From: Croceibacterium_B sp035470785
Lineage (GTDB): Bacteria > Pseudomonadota > Alphaproteobacteria > Sphingomonadales > Sphingomonadaceae
Length of the DNA: 64,000 nt
NCBI GenBank assembly: GCA_035470785.1
Contig: DATIQN010000006.1
Location: 1 to 64,000, forward strand
Reading direction: 5' to 3'
Shown here: positions 1-8,158 of the stretch, piece by piece
Position numbering within the stretch: the stretch's first letter is position 1
How the letters are laid out: each line of letters begins with the position of its first letter
Translations under genes and position numbers: made by a program
The notes under the pieces: model-generated
What the model saw: the letters and a program-made list of their open reading frames with translations, nothing else
Told to the model about the DNA's origin: nothing
The model's database searches: none

Positions 1-221
1 ACCGCCTCGGCGATGTCGAGCGTGAACTGCAGCCGTCCGGCCGCGACGTTGTTCGCCACCAGCTCGTCGAGTCCGGGCTCGAAGATCGGGATCCGTCCGG
101 CGAGAAGCGCCTCGACCTTGGCCGCGTCCTTGTCGACGCACATGACCTCGTGCCCGAAGTCGGCAAAACACGCGCCGGAGACCAGGCCGACGTAGCCGGT
201 GCCGATCATCACGATGCGCAT
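1..221 (-). CDS. UDP-glucose 6-dehydrogenase, N-terminal part (cut by window edge)
   Basis: The first 73 codons of a UDP-glucose/GDP-mannose dehydrogenase, read leftwards from ATG at 221 and running off the window. The protein opens with the Rossmann dinucleotide motif GTGYVG (residues 8-13), then an acidic residue after the second strand (VDKD), and IFEPGLDEL near residue 50, which is typical of this family. Such enzymes oxidise UDP-glucose to UDP-glucuronate with two NAD+ for exopolysaccharide or lipid precursors. The catalytic Cys domain lies outside, so UDP-glucose versus GDP-mannose or UDP-ManNAc substrate cannot be decided. queF ends 31 nt upstream in the same orientation. Confidence 0.85.
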   Translation of the reverse strand, partial: MRIVMIGTGYVGLVSGACFADFGHEVMCVDKDAAKVEALLAGRIPIFEPGLDELVANNVAAGRLQFTLDIAEA

Positions 222-252
222 TGCGGTCCCCTAAATCTCATCGGTGCGCCGC

Positions 253-720
253 CTAGCCGCGGCCGCGATACGGCGCAACGCCTTGATCGGGCAGCCACAA
301 GCCATCGGGCGCAGTGCCGCTTTGCCAGAACACGTCGATCGGAATGCCGCCTCGTGGGTACCAGTAGCCGCCGATGCGGAGCCAGCGCGGGCGCATCTCC
401 TCGGCCAGCCGCTGGCCGATGCCGACCGTGACGTCCTCGTGGAAGCCGCAGTGATTGCGGAACGAGCCGAGAAACAGCTTGAGGCTCTTGCTTTCGACGA
501 TCGTATCCGCCGGCGCGTAATCTATCACCAGATGCGCGAAATCGGGCTGGCCGGTCACCGGGCACAGCGAGGTGAATTCGGGCACGACGAAGCGTACCAG
601 GTAGAGCTCGCCCGGGCGCGGGTTCGGCACGTAGTCCAGCACCGCGTCCTGCGGCGAGGCGGGCAGCCGGCTCGGCCGGCCGAGATGAAGCGGAGCGCCT
701 GGGCTTTCCGGGTCGGTCAT
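253..720 (-). CDS. queF: NADPH-dependent 7-cyano-7-deazaguanine reductase QueF
   Basis: QueF reduces preQ0 to preQ1 in queuosine tRNA modification, in the cytoplasm. The 155-residue protein is the short single-domain type. It shows the catalytic Cys53 in FTSLCPVTGQPDFA, with Asp60 shortly after, and the QueF signature ESKSLKLFL at residues 76-84, then GFHED. It ends in the usual PAYRGRG-like tail (here APYRGRG). I chose ATG at 720 (MTDPES) over an in-frame ATG at 756 because the shorter form matches the family N-terminus, though neither has a strong Shine-Dalgarno. It is transcribed towards the UDP-sugar dehydrogenase and divergently from the membrane protein at 839. Confidence 0.93.
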   Translation of the reverse strand: MTDPESPGAPLHLGRPSRLPASPQDAVLDYVPNPRPGELYLVRFVVPEFTSLCPVTGQPDFAHLVIDYAPADTIVESKSLKLFLGSFRNHCGFHEDVTVGIGQRLAEEMRPRWLRIGGYWYPRGGIPIDVFWQSGTAPDGLWLPDQGVAPYRGRG

Positions 721-838
721 GGCCCGCGTGATGGCGCTTGGCGCGGTGCGGCACAAGGGGTTCGCTTAGGGGCGTCGTTGACGCGAGCATTTCAGCGGCT
801 ATTCACCCGGCGCCCGCCATGCGCGGCCCCGCACAAAG

Positions 839-1963
839 ATGAGACAACAAGCATTCCTCCTTGCGGCCGCTTCGGCCATGCTGGCGGCCCCCGCGGCTGG
901 GCAGGTCACCGATTTTCGCCTGCAGCCCGCCCCGACGCCCACACCCCAGGTCATCGGACCTCCGCCCGAAACGCCCGTACCGCGTCCCTCGCCCACGCCA
1001 ACCCCAGCTCCGGTGCCGACGATCGCTGGGCCCGTGCCGACCTGGACTCCCCGAATCGCGTTGCCGGCCGTGCCGAGGCCTACTCCGGCCCCGACGCCGC
1101 GCGCCAATGCAACCGCGGCGGCGGCGCGCGCCATCCAAACGCCGGTGCCGACGGCCGCGCCGACGACACCTCCGGTGGCGTTGCCGTCCGCTGTTCCCGC
1201 GCCGGGCCCGACGGCATTACCCCCGGTTCTAGCGCCTTTGCCGAGCCTTCAGAGCTCAACGTCGCCATCGCCCGAGAAGCCAGCCGGATCGTGGTGGCCG
1301 TGGATCGTCGCAGTGTTTCTTGTCGGCGGCGCGGGATTCGGCGCGGCCTGGTGGCTGCGCGGCCGGATCGGCCCGCTTGGACCGGTCATCGTGCCGGAAA
1401 TCGAGCGGCCCCGCGTCGCGCCAAGGCCCGATTTCGCCCCGGAGCCTCCGCCGCCTCCTGTTGCGGCCGAACCGGCGAGGGTGGCGCCCGAGCACCCGCT
1501 GCATATCGGCATCGAGCTGCGCAAACTGACCCTCACCATGCTCAACGCGACACTCGGCTACCGTCTGACACTGACCAACGGCGGTAGCGAACCGCTGAAG
1601 GATATCGCGGTCGCCGCCGACCTGGTCGGGGCGCACTCCTCATTGCCTCGCGAGCTGCAACTCGCCGCGCCGGAGACCGAGCTCCCGATTTGCCACCGCC
1701 TGACGGGCCTCGCGCCCGGCGAATCCGGCGACGTATCGGGCGAACTGCGCATTCCGCTCAGCCAGGTGCGGCCGATTGCCCAGGGCCGCGCGCAGCTGTT
1801 CGTGCCCCTCGCCCGCTTCCGTATTGGCGCCACGGGGGAAGAGCCGCGCTGCTTCACGCTGGTGGCGGGCCAGCCCTCGCCCAGCGGCAACGGCGCCATC
1901 CAACCGGTCCGGCTGGACCTCGGTCCGCGTATTTACGACGGGCTTGCCGGCCGGGCCTTTTAG
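839..1963 (+). CDS. Pro-rich single-pass membrane protein, unknown function
   Basis: Not recognised by name. The 374-residue protein starts with an apparent Sec signal peptide (residues 1-22, ending AAPAAGQ). A long low-complexity Pro/Thr/Ala region follows to about residue 145. Next comes a Trp-flanked membrane segment (WWPWIVAVFLVGGAGFGAAWW, about residues 152-172), then a soluble C-terminal domain of about 190 residues. That domain contains LTNGGSEPLKDI, reminiscent of Ig-like or NEW3-type beta domains; this fold is inference. With a cleaved signal and one later membrane span, the beta domain would face the cytoplasm. Similar architectures occur as conserved hypotheticals in sphingomonads. 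It lies divergent to queF and 18 nt before sseA. Confidence 0.75.
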   Translation: MRQQAFLLAAASAMLAAPAAGQVTDFRLQPAPTPTPQVIGPPPETPVPRPSPTPTPAPVPTIAGPVPTWTPRIALPAVPRPTPAPTPRANATAAAARAIQTPVPTAAPTTPPVALPSAVPAPGPTALPPVLAPLPSLQSSTSPSPEKPAGSWWPWIVAVFLVGGAGFGAAWWLRGRIGPLGPVIVPEIERPRVAPRPDFAPEPPPPPVAAEPARVAPEHPLHIGIELRKLTLTMLNATLGYRLTLTNGGSEPLKDIAVAADLVGAHSSLPRELQLAAPETELPICHRLTGLAPGESGDVSGELRIPLSQVRPIAQGRAQLFVPLARFRIGATGEEPRCFTLVAGQPSPSGNGAIQPVRLDLGPRIYDGLAGRAF

Positions 1964-1981
1964 GCCGTAATCGGCGAGGTC

Positions 1982-2827
1982 ATGGACAGCCTCGTTTCCA
2001 CTGACTGGCTCGCAGAGCACCTTGGCGATGCGGGACTCGTCATTCTGGACGCCTCGGCGCATCTTCCCGACGCCAAGCGCGATCCGCGCGCAGAGTTTGC
2101 CGAGGCGCATATTCCCGGCGCGCGGTTCCTCGACCTGTCGACCCTGGTCGATCCCGACAGCCCGGTGCCCGCCGCCGTCCCGACCGGCGCGCAGTTCGCC
2201 GAGCGGATGCAGGCGCTCGGCGTCGACCGCGGCGACCGGCTGGTGATCTACGACGAAAGCGCAGTGAAGACTTCGGCGCGGGCGTGGTTCATCGCCCGGA
2301 TGCACGGCGTTGCCGAGGTGGCGATCCTCGACGGCGGCCTCGCGAAGTGGCGCACCGAGGGGCGGCCGCTCGAAAGGGGGAAACGTGCCATCGAGCGCGG
2401 CAACTTCACGTCATCCTCCGGTGTCGGCACCGTACGTTTCAAGTCCGACATCCAGGCCAATCTCGGCAGCCAGCGCGATCAGGTCGTGGACGCGCGCGGC
2501 CGCGCGCGCTTTATCGGCGAAGAAGGCGATTTTCGCCCCAATATCGCCAGCGGCCACATCCCCGGCTCGGGCAACTTGCCGTACAACCTGCTGTTCGCTC
2601 ACGACGGCACTATCCTCTCGAAAAAGGACCTCGCGCGGGCTTTCGAGGACGCGGGCGTCAATCTCGACAAGCCAGTTGTCACCACCTGCGGCGGCGGCGT
2701 GACCGCGGCGGTGCTTCTGTTCGCGATGCACCTGCTGGGCAAGGATGACGTCGCGCTTTACGACGGCAGCTGGAGCGAATGGGGCGCCGATCCCGCCACA
2801 CCGAAGGAATTGGGAGCGGCCGCTTGA
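1982..2827 (+). CDS. sseA: 3-mercaptopyruvate sulfurtransferase
   Basis: Two rhodanese domains in 281 residues, the usual length. The N-terminal domain (about 5-130) is catalytically inactive and carries HIPGARFLD. The C-terminal domain (about 160-275) carries GHIPGSGNLP and the active loop CGGGVTA. The Gly-rich loop after Cys is closer to mercaptopyruvate sulfurtransferase (CG[ST]GVT) than to thiosulfate sulfurtransferase (CRKGVT). The family moves sulfur from 3-mercaptopyruvate to thiol acceptors or cyanide. Its stop overlaps the proposed TTG start of metC, which suggests translational coupling of two sulfur amino-acid enzymes. Confidence 0.92.
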   Translation: MDSLVSTDWLAEHLGDAGLVILDASAHLPDAKRDPRAEFAEAHIPGARFLDLSTLVDPDSPVPAAVPTGAQFAERMQALGVDRGDRLVIYDESAVKTSARAWFIARMHGVAEVAILDGGLAKWRTEGRPLERGKRAIERGNFTSSSGVGTVRFKSDIQANLGSQRDQVVDARGRARFIGEEGDFRPNIASGHIPGSGNLPYNLLFAHDGTILSKKDLARAFEDAGVNLDKPVVTTCGGGVTAAVLLFAMHLLGKDDVALYDGSWSEWGADPATPKELGAAA

Positions 2828-4029
2828 GCGGCAAGAACAAGCCGCTGCGCCCGGCCACCCGGGTCGTCGAAGGCGGCCGCCGCAAGGAATGGACCGGCCC
2901 GGTGGTCAATCCGCCGGTGTGGCGCGCCAGCACCCATTTATATGCCGACAGCGCCGACCTTGCGAAAGGCCGGCCCAACGAGGACGGCCAGTTCTACTAC
3001 GGCCGCCGCGGCGCGCCGACGCAGTGGGCGCTTGCCGAGGCACTGACCGAGCTCGAACCGGGCGCGGTCGGCACCGTGCTTTATCCCAGCGGCGTCGCGG
3101 CGATCGCCGGGGCGCTGCTCACGGTCCTGAAGCAGGGTGACGTGCTGCTGATGACCGACAACGCCTATGAGCCAAGCCGGGTCATGGCGCGCACGCTGCT
3201 CGCGCCGCTCGGCATCGAGACGCGGTTTTTCGATCCCCTCGATGTCGACGGCTTCGCCACGCAGTTCGACGCGCAGACCGCCGCAGTGCTCCTTGAGAGC
3301 CCGGGCAGCTTGACTATGGAGATCTGTGACGTGCCAGCGCTCGCCGCGATCGCGCGTGAAAAGAGGGCGGTGACCTTGCTCGACAACACCTGGGCGAGCC
3401 CGCTCGGCTTCCCTGCGCTCGAACGCGGTTGCGACATTGCGATCATGAGCCTGACCAAGCATGTCGGCGGCCATTCGGACCTGATGATGGGCTCGGCGGC
3501 GGCGGGCGAGGCGCTCTACGGCAAGCTGCGCGCCAAGGCGCAAGCGATGGGGCACGTGGTCTCGCCCGACGACGCCGCGTTGGCGCTGCGGGGGCTCAGG
3601 ACGCTCGCAGTACGACTTGAACGGGAAACCTCAAGTTCCATTGAGATTGCCAAGTTTCTGTCACAACATGCTGCAATAGCTCACATCTTGTGCCCAACCT
3701 TGCCCGGCTCGCACGGCCACGAGATATGGTCGCGCGATTTCACCGGCGCCTGCGGATTGATCAGCTTCGTGCTCAAGGGCCGCGACGAAGCGGCACGCGC
3801 GCGGTTCATCGACGCGCTGGAACTGTTCGGCATCGGCTATAGCTGGGGAGGATTCGAGAGCCTGGTGATCCCGTTCGACCCGGCCCGCGCGCGAACCGCG
3901 ACGAGCTGGCCGCCGACGGGCTGGGATTCCGCAGACCGGCTCGGCGTGCGACTGTCGATCGGGCTCGAAGACCCGGCCGACCTGATCGCCGACCTCGCGC
4001 GCGGACTCGCTGCTATGGACGCGGCATGA
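2824..4029 (+). CDS. metC: Cystathionine beta-lyase (PLP-dependent)
   Basis: A Cys/Met-metabolism PLP enzyme of fold type I, 401 residues from the chosen start. The Schiff-base lysine is Lys212 in SLTKHVGGHSD, preceded by DNTWASP, which holds the cofactor Asp. GQFYYGRRGAPTQ near residue 55 matches the MetC subgroup. It splits cystathionine into homocysteine, pyruvate and ammonia for methionine synthesis. I chose TTG at 2824 because it overlaps the sseA stop (TTGA) and has GGGAG 8 nt upstream. An in-frame ATG at 2779 lies wholly inside sseA and would add 15 unconserved residues. The gene ends in an ATGA overlap with the next gene. Confidence 0.9.
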   Translation: MSGKNKPLRPATRVVEGGRRKEWTGPVVNPPVWRASTHLYADSADLAKGRPNEDGQFYYGRRGAPTQWALAEALTELEPGAVGTVLYPSGVAAIAGALLTVLKQGDVLLMTDNAYEPSRVMARTLLAPLGIETRFFDPLDVDGFATQFDAQTAAVLLESPGSLTMEICDVPALAAIAREKRAVTLLDNTWASPLGFPALERGCDIAIMSLTKHVGGHSDLMMGSAAAGEALYGKLRAKAQAMGHVVSPDDAALALRGLRTLAVRLERETSSSIEIAKFLSQHAAIAHILCPTLPGSHGHEIWSRDFTGACGLISFVLKGRDEAARARFIDALELFGIGYSWGGFESLVIPFDPARARTATSWPPTGWDSADRLGVRLSIGLEDPADLIADLARGLAAMDAA

Positions 4030-4985
4030 GCGCGTCGGCCGCCCTCCATGGCAAGTTCAAGCCCACCAGTGACGCGGGCAGATTCATCGACACGCTCGAC
4101 CAGTGGGGCTTTTCGGTCGCCGACCACCGCATCTCGCTGTGGACCGCGCTGGTTGCCGTCATCGTCGTCATCGGCATCTACATCTTCGCCAAGGTTCTGA
4201 CCCGCTTCGTCGGTCTCGTCCTGGGCCAGCTCACCCGGCTTGACAGCACGCAGAAGGTGCTCGCCGAAAAGTTGATCTCTATTGCCGTGTGGGCGCTGGC
4301 GATCCTTGTCGGCATCGACATCCTCGGCATCAACCTGACCGCTCTTACGGTGTTCTCGGGCGCGTTCGGCCTCGCCATCGGCTTCGGCCTGCAGAAAACC
4401 TTCGGCAACCTGATCGCCGGGATCATCCTGCTCATGGACCGCTCGATCAAGCCGGGCGACGTGATCGCGATCACCGACCAGGCCGGCAGCTCGACCTTCG
4501 GCCAGATCCGCAAGATCGGCATCCGCGCGGTTTCTGTCGTCACCCGCGACGAACGGGAATACCTGATCCCGAACGAACAGTTGATGATCAACCAGGTCGA
4601 GAACTGGTCGTACTCGAGTAAGACCGTACGCATTCAGGTGCCGATCGGCGTCGCTTACGAGACCGACATCGACCTGGCCGAGAAGCTGATGCTCGAGGCG
4701 GCCAAGGCCAGCCCCCGCGTGCTCAACTCTCCGCCGCCGTCGGTATGGCTCGACGCTATTGCCGAAAGCTCGGTCAACTACGTGGTCCAGTGTTGGATAA
4801 GCGATCCCGAGGAGGGCATCGGCAACGTTCGCTCGGACGTGCTCAAGCGGTTGTGGAAGCTGTTCCAGGCGAACAACATCGAGGTACCCTTCCCGCAGCG
4901 CGACCTCAACTTGCGCGACAACGCGCAATTCCAACAGCTTGTCGCCGCGATCGCGCAACGCGTGGCCAAGGAACAACAGCTCTAA
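4026..4985 (+). CDS. MscS-family small-conductance mechanosensitive channel
   Basis: A 319-residue inner-membrane channel. Hydrophobic segments lie at about residues 36-60 and 84-105. The pore-lining TM3 follows at about 110-150, with the Ala/Gly pattern GAFGLAIGFGLQKTFGN and then LMDRSIKPGD, the MscS signature running into the beta domain. The C-terminal half is the cytoplasmic vestibule. The family releases solutes on hypo-osmotic shock. Its start codon overlaps the metC stop (ATGA), so it is probably co-transcribed, although a functional link to methionine synthesis is not obvious. E. coli MscS is 286 residues; this one has an N-terminal extension of roughly 30 residues. Confidence 0.93.
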   Translation: MSASAALHGKFKPTSDAGRFIDTLDQWGFSVADHRISLWTALVAVIVVIGIYIFAKVLTRFVGLVLGQLTRLDSTQKVLAEKLISIAVWALAILVGIDILGINLTALTVFSGAFGLAIGFGLQKTFGNLIAGIILLMDRSIKPGDVIAITDQAGSSTFGQIRKIGIRAVSVVTRDEREYLIPNEQLMINQVENWSYSSKTVRIQVPIGVAYETDIDLAEKLMLEAAKASPRVLNSPPPSVWLDAIAESSVNYVVQCWISDPEEGIGNVRSDVLKRLWKLFQANNIEVPFPQRDLNLRDNAQFQQLVAAIAQRVAKEQQL

Positions 4986-4995
4986 AGCTCTCCTA

Positions 4996-5022
4996 GCCAG
5001 CGCGAAAAGCATTCTCGCTGGC
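4996..5022. repeat. Imperfect inverted repeat between mscS and cobA
   Basis: The 7-nt arms GCCAGCG and CGCTGGC are perfect and extend imperfectly inwards (9 of 10 pairs) around a short A-rich loop. It lies 11 nt after the mscS stop and before the cobA operon. It could weakly terminate the upstream operon, but there is no clear T-run after it, so its role is undecided. Confidence 0.45.
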
Positions 5023-5054
5023 GATGCTGCGGCGCAGCGCTCATCTGCGCATCC

Positions 5055-5813
5055 ATGGACAAGGTCGGCACAGTCTATCTCGTTGGCGCAGGCCCGGGCG
5101 ATCCAGACCTGCTGACGCTCCGCGCCGCGCGGCTGCTCGCGCGCGCCGAACTGGTCGTGCACGACGGGCTGGTCGATCCCGCCGTCCTCGCGCTCGTCGA
5201 CGCTGATGCGCGCTTCGTTTCGGTCGCGAAGAGCCGCGCGCGGCACACGCTGCCACAGCACGAGATCAATGCCCTGCTGGTGCGCGAAGCTCTCGCCGGG
5301 CGCGACGTCGTTCGGCTCAAAGGCGGCGATCCGTTTGTGTTCGGCCGCGGCGGTGAGGAGGCCGAAGCGTGCCGCGCGGCCGGCGTGCCGGTCGAGGTTG
5401 TCCCCGGCGTCACCTCCGCGCTCGGCGCGGCGGCGGCAGCGCAGATTCCCCTCACCCACCGCGATGCGGCGAGCGTGGTCAGCTTCGTCGCCGGGCAGTG
5501 CAAGGGCCTCAGCGAACAGAACTGGGCGGGACTCGCCGGCAAAGGCCGCACGCTGGTAATCTACATGGGCGTTAAGACCGCACCGCAGATCGCCGAGAAG
5601 CTGATGGCCGACGGCCTCGCCCCCGAAATACCGCTGGCGGTGATCGAGAACGCCTGCCGGCCCGATATGCGCGTGCTGCGCGGCCCGCTCGCCGGCTTGC
5701 CCGATCTTGTCGAGCGCGCGCGGGTGAAGAGCCCCGCCCTCATTATCATCGGCGAAGTCACCGCGCGCGCGGATGCTGCGGTTGGCCAGATCGCCGCGGA
5801 GTTTGCAGCATGA
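5055..5813 (+). CDS. cobA: Uroporphyrinogen-III C-methyltransferase (SUMT)
   Basis: A single-domain SAM-dependent tetrapyrrole methylase of 252 residues, the usual length. It shows the N-terminal VYLVGAGPGDPDLLT motif, the central RLKGGDPFVFGRGGEEA motif, and VPGVTSA. It makes precorrin-2 from uroporphyrinogen III. As first gene of the sulfate-reduction cluster, its product is most likely used for the siroheme of CysI downstream; the oxidase/ferrochelatase half (CysG N-terminal domain) is not in this window. Its stop overlaps the next start (ATGA). Confidence 0.95.
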   Translation: MDKVGTVYLVGAGPGDPDLLTLRAARLLARAELVVHDGLVDPAVLALVDADARFVSVAKSRARHTLPQHEINALLVREALAGRDVVRLKGGDPFVFGRGGEEAEACRAAGVPVEVVPGVTSALGAAAAAQIPLTHRDAASVVSFVAGQCKGLSEQNWAGLAGKGRTLVIYMGVKTAPQIAEKLMADGLAPEIPLAVIENACRPDMRVLRGPLAGLPDLVERARVKSPALIIIGEVTARADAAVGQIAAEFAA

Positions 5814-6106
5814 AGATCATCACCGGCAACGACCTCAAGTCCGGCGCGGTCATCTGGTGGGACGGCCAGGCATGGTCGCTCCACGTTGAGGACGCAGCCG
5901 ACGTTGGCGACCATGGCGAGCAGATTCTTGCCGTTGAAGATGCCGCCTGCCGCGTCAACGGCGGCTATGTGATCGACGCTGAACGGACGGCCAAGGGCGT
6001 CCGTCCGGCGCACATCAAGGACCGCATCCGCGCGCTCGGGCCCACCGTGCGTCCCGACCTGACTCTCAAACCCGCCGATCCTGAGGCGGGAAGCTGGGTG
6101 ATCTGA
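5810..6106 (+). CDS. DUF2849 domain protein of the sulfite reductase operon
   Basis: A 98-residue protein that starts with KIITGNDLKSGAVIWW and ends near the cysI start, matching the small DUF2849 family found beside cysI in alphaproteobacteria. Function is unknown. There are no Cys ligand clusters or membrane segments (one Cys, in DAACRVNGG). It overlaps cobA by 4 nt and cysI by 1 nt, so stoichiometric co-production with the sulfite reductase is likely. A structural or chaperone role for CysI is only inference from position. Confidence 0.88.
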   Translation: MKIITGNDLKSGAVIWWDGQAWSLHVEDAADVGDHGEQILAVEDAACRVNGGYVIDAERTAKGVRPAHIKDRIRALGPTVRPDLTLKPADPEAGSWVI

Positions 6107-7740
6107 TGTACAAGTATGACAAATTCGACCAGGCGATGGTCGATGCGCGGGTCGAAGACTTCCGCGACCAGACTCGACGCCGCATTGCCGGGCAGCTGAC
6201 CGACGACCAGTTCAAGCCGCTGCGGCTCAAGAACGGGCTGTACTTGCAACTCCACGCCTACATGCTGCGCGTGGCAATCCCCTACGGCACGCTCAACAGC
6301 AGGCAGATGCGCAAGCTGGCGCACATCGCGCGCACCTACGACCGCGGTTACGGCCATTTCACCACCCGGCAGAACATCCAGTACAACTGGATCAAGCTGG
6401 AGCAGGCGCCCGACATCCTCGCCGAGCTGGCGACAGTCGAAATGCACGCGATCCAGACCAGCGGCGAGAGCATCCGCAACGTTTCTGCCGACCATTACGC
6501 CGGCGCCGCTGCCGACGAGATCATCGACCCGCGCCCGTGGGCCGAGATGCTGCGTCAGATGACCACGTTCCACCCGGAATTCAGCTACCTGCCGCGCAAG
6601 TTCAAGATCGCCGTGATCGCCGCCGAGGAAGATCGCGCGGCGATGCGCTGGCACGATTTCGGCTTGCGCATCGTCAAGAATGCGGCCGGCGAGATCGGTT
6701 TCGAGGTCTATCCCGGCGGCGGCATGGGCCGCACGCCGTTCATCGCTTACAAGGCCCGCGACTTCCTGCCGGCCAACCAGATCTTCAGCTACCTGCAGGC
6801 GGTGCTGCGGGTGTGGAATCGTCACGCCCGCCGCGACAACATCCACAAGCAGCGGATGAAGATCCTGGTCCACGAGCTCGGCGAGGAAGAGTTCACCCGC
6901 CAGGTCGAGGAAGCCTTCCAGCACATCCTCAAGCTCGGCACCGATTTCCCGCAGGCCGAGTACGACCGGATCGCCGCGTACTTCGAACCGCCGGCGTTCG
7001 AGACCGGACTGTCCGACGAAATCGATCGCTCCGACCCTGACTTCGCGGTCTGGGTCGACCAGAACGTCGCGGCGCACAAGGCGCCCGGCTACGCGATCGC
7101 CAACGTTAGCCTCAAGCCGATCCGCGGTATCGGCGGGGACATCACCGCCGAGCAGATGGAAGCCGTCGCCGACCTTGCCGAGCGCTACAGCTTCGACGAG
7201 CTGCGCGCGGCCCATACCCAGAACCTCGTGCTGCCGCACGTGCGCAAGCAGGACCTCTACGCGGTCTGGCAGGCGCTGGTCGAAGCCGGCCTTGCCGACG
7301 CCAACCTCGACCTTGTTACCGACATTATCGCCTGCCCCGGCCTCGATTACTGCAGCCTCGCCAACGCGCGCTCGATCCCGGTGGCGCAAAAGATCGCCGA
7401 ACGCTTCGAAGACGAGGCGCGACAGAAGGACATCGGCGAGCTCAAGATCAAGATCTCGGGCTGCATCAACGCCTGCGGCCACCACCACGCCGGCCACATC
7501 GGCATCCTCGGGGTCGACCGGAAAGGCACCGAAAACTACCAGCTTCTGCTCGGTGGCTCCGGCGACGAGACCACCACCCAGGCCAAGATCACCGGACCCG
7601 GGTTCACCGAGGACGGTGTGGTCGACGCGGTCGAACGCGCGGTCGAGCATTACCGCGTCATCCGCGAGCCGGGGGAGCGCTTCCTCGACACCTACCGCCG
7701 TGTCGGCATGGATGGCTTCAAGGAGGCGATCTATGGCTGA
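6106..7740 (+). CDS. cysI: Nitrite/sulfite reductase hemoprotein (assimilatory sulfite reductase)
   Basis: A 544-residue siroheme and [4Fe-4S] enzyme that reduces sulfite to sulfide by six electrons. The cluster/siroheme ligands are visible as Cys410 and Cys416 (ACPGLDYC) and Cys453 and Cys457 (ISGCINACGHHH). The N-terminal part has the ferredoxin-like half with RGYGHFTTRQNIQ, the siroheme-contact motif. Overlap with DUF2849 upstream and DUF934 downstream, plus cysH after that, makes sulfite rather than nitrite the likely substrate. No cysJ-type flavoprotein is present nearby, so electrons presumably come from a ferredoxin or another carrier. Confidence 0.94.
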   Translation: MYKYDKFDQAMVDARVEDFRDQTRRRIAGQLTDDQFKPLRLKNGLYLQLHAYMLRVAIPYGTLNSRQMRKLAHIARTYDRGYGHFTTRQNIQYNWIKLEQAPDILAELATVEMHAIQTSGESIRNVSADHYAGAAADEIIDPRPWAEMLRQMTTFHPEFSYLPRKFKIAVIAAEEDRAAMRWHDFGLRIVKNAAGEIGFEVYPGGGMGRTPFIAYKARDFLPANQIFSYLQAVLRVWNRHARRDNIHKQRMKILVHELGEEEFTRQVEEAFQHILKLGTDFPQAEYDRIAAYFEPPAFETGLSDEIDRSDPDFAVWVDQNVAAHKAPGYAIANVSLKPIRGIGGDITAEQMEAVADLAERYSFDELRAAHTQNLVLPHVRKQDLYAVWQALVEAGLADANLDLVTDIIACPGLDYCSLANARSIPVAQKIAERFEDEARQKDIGELKIKISGCINACGHHHAGHIGILGVDRKGTENYQLLLGGSGDETTTQAKITGPGFTEDGVVDAVERAVEHYRVIREPGERFLDTYRRVGMDGFKEAIYG

Positions 7741-8158
7741 TTACCTGCGCTTTCGCGACGATGCCGCGGCCGACGAACCGGCGGTAAGCCTCGATTCCTT
7801 CTTCGAGCAGCCGAACGCCGTCTCGGTGCGCATCGAAGCGGGCGACGATCCCGAGCGGCTGATCCCGCACCTGGCGCGCGTGAAGCTGGTCGAAGTGGAC
7901 TTTCCCAAGTTCCGCGACGGCCGCGGCTTTTCGACCGCGCGCATCCTGCGCGAGGCGGGCTATACCGGCGAGATAAAGGCCACCGGCGACGTGCAGGTGG
8001 ACCTGGTCTGGTTCATGCGCCGATGCGGCTTCGACAGCTTCGCGCCCAACGTGGCGATCGATCCCGAAGTGCTCGAGGCGTCGCTCGCCCGCTATCCCTA
8101 CGTCTACCAGCATGCGGCCGACGACGCGGTGCCGATCTGGAAACTGCGTCATGGCTAG
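7733..8158 (+). CDS. DUF934 domain protein of the sulfite reductase operon
   Basis: A 141-residue protein of the DUF934 family, which is found between cysI and cysH in many proteobacteria; function is not established. Visible features are the core LVEVDFPKFRDGRGFS, ARILREAGYTGEI, and the C-terminal FMRRCGFDSF. It has no signal peptide or membrane span. The ATG at 7733 lies inside the end of cysI and is preceded by a perfect AGGAGG at 7721-7726, spacing 6. The stop overlaps the cysH start. A role in electron delivery or assembly of sulfite reductase is inference. Confidence 0.93.
   Translation: MADYLRFRDDAAADEPAVSLDSFFEQPNAVSVRIEAGDDPERLIPHLARVKLVEVDFPKFRDGRGFSTARILREAGYTGEIKATGDVQVDLVWFMRRCGFDSFAPNVAIDPEVLEASLARYPYVYQHAADDAVPIWKLRHG

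Noticed and set aside
244..1587. 447-codon plus-strand frame across queF and the start of the Pro-rich gene
   Set aside because: It crosses queF on the other strand and the signal peptide of the next gene in the wrong frame.
1964..1981. SAM-responsive riboswitch ahead of sseA-metC
   Set aside because: Only 18 nt separate the upstream gene from sseA, too little for a SAM-II or other known motif.
5965..7650. 561-codon minus-strand frame opposite cysI
   Set aside because: Shadow of the cysI coding strand; no conserved motif, no ribosome-binding site.
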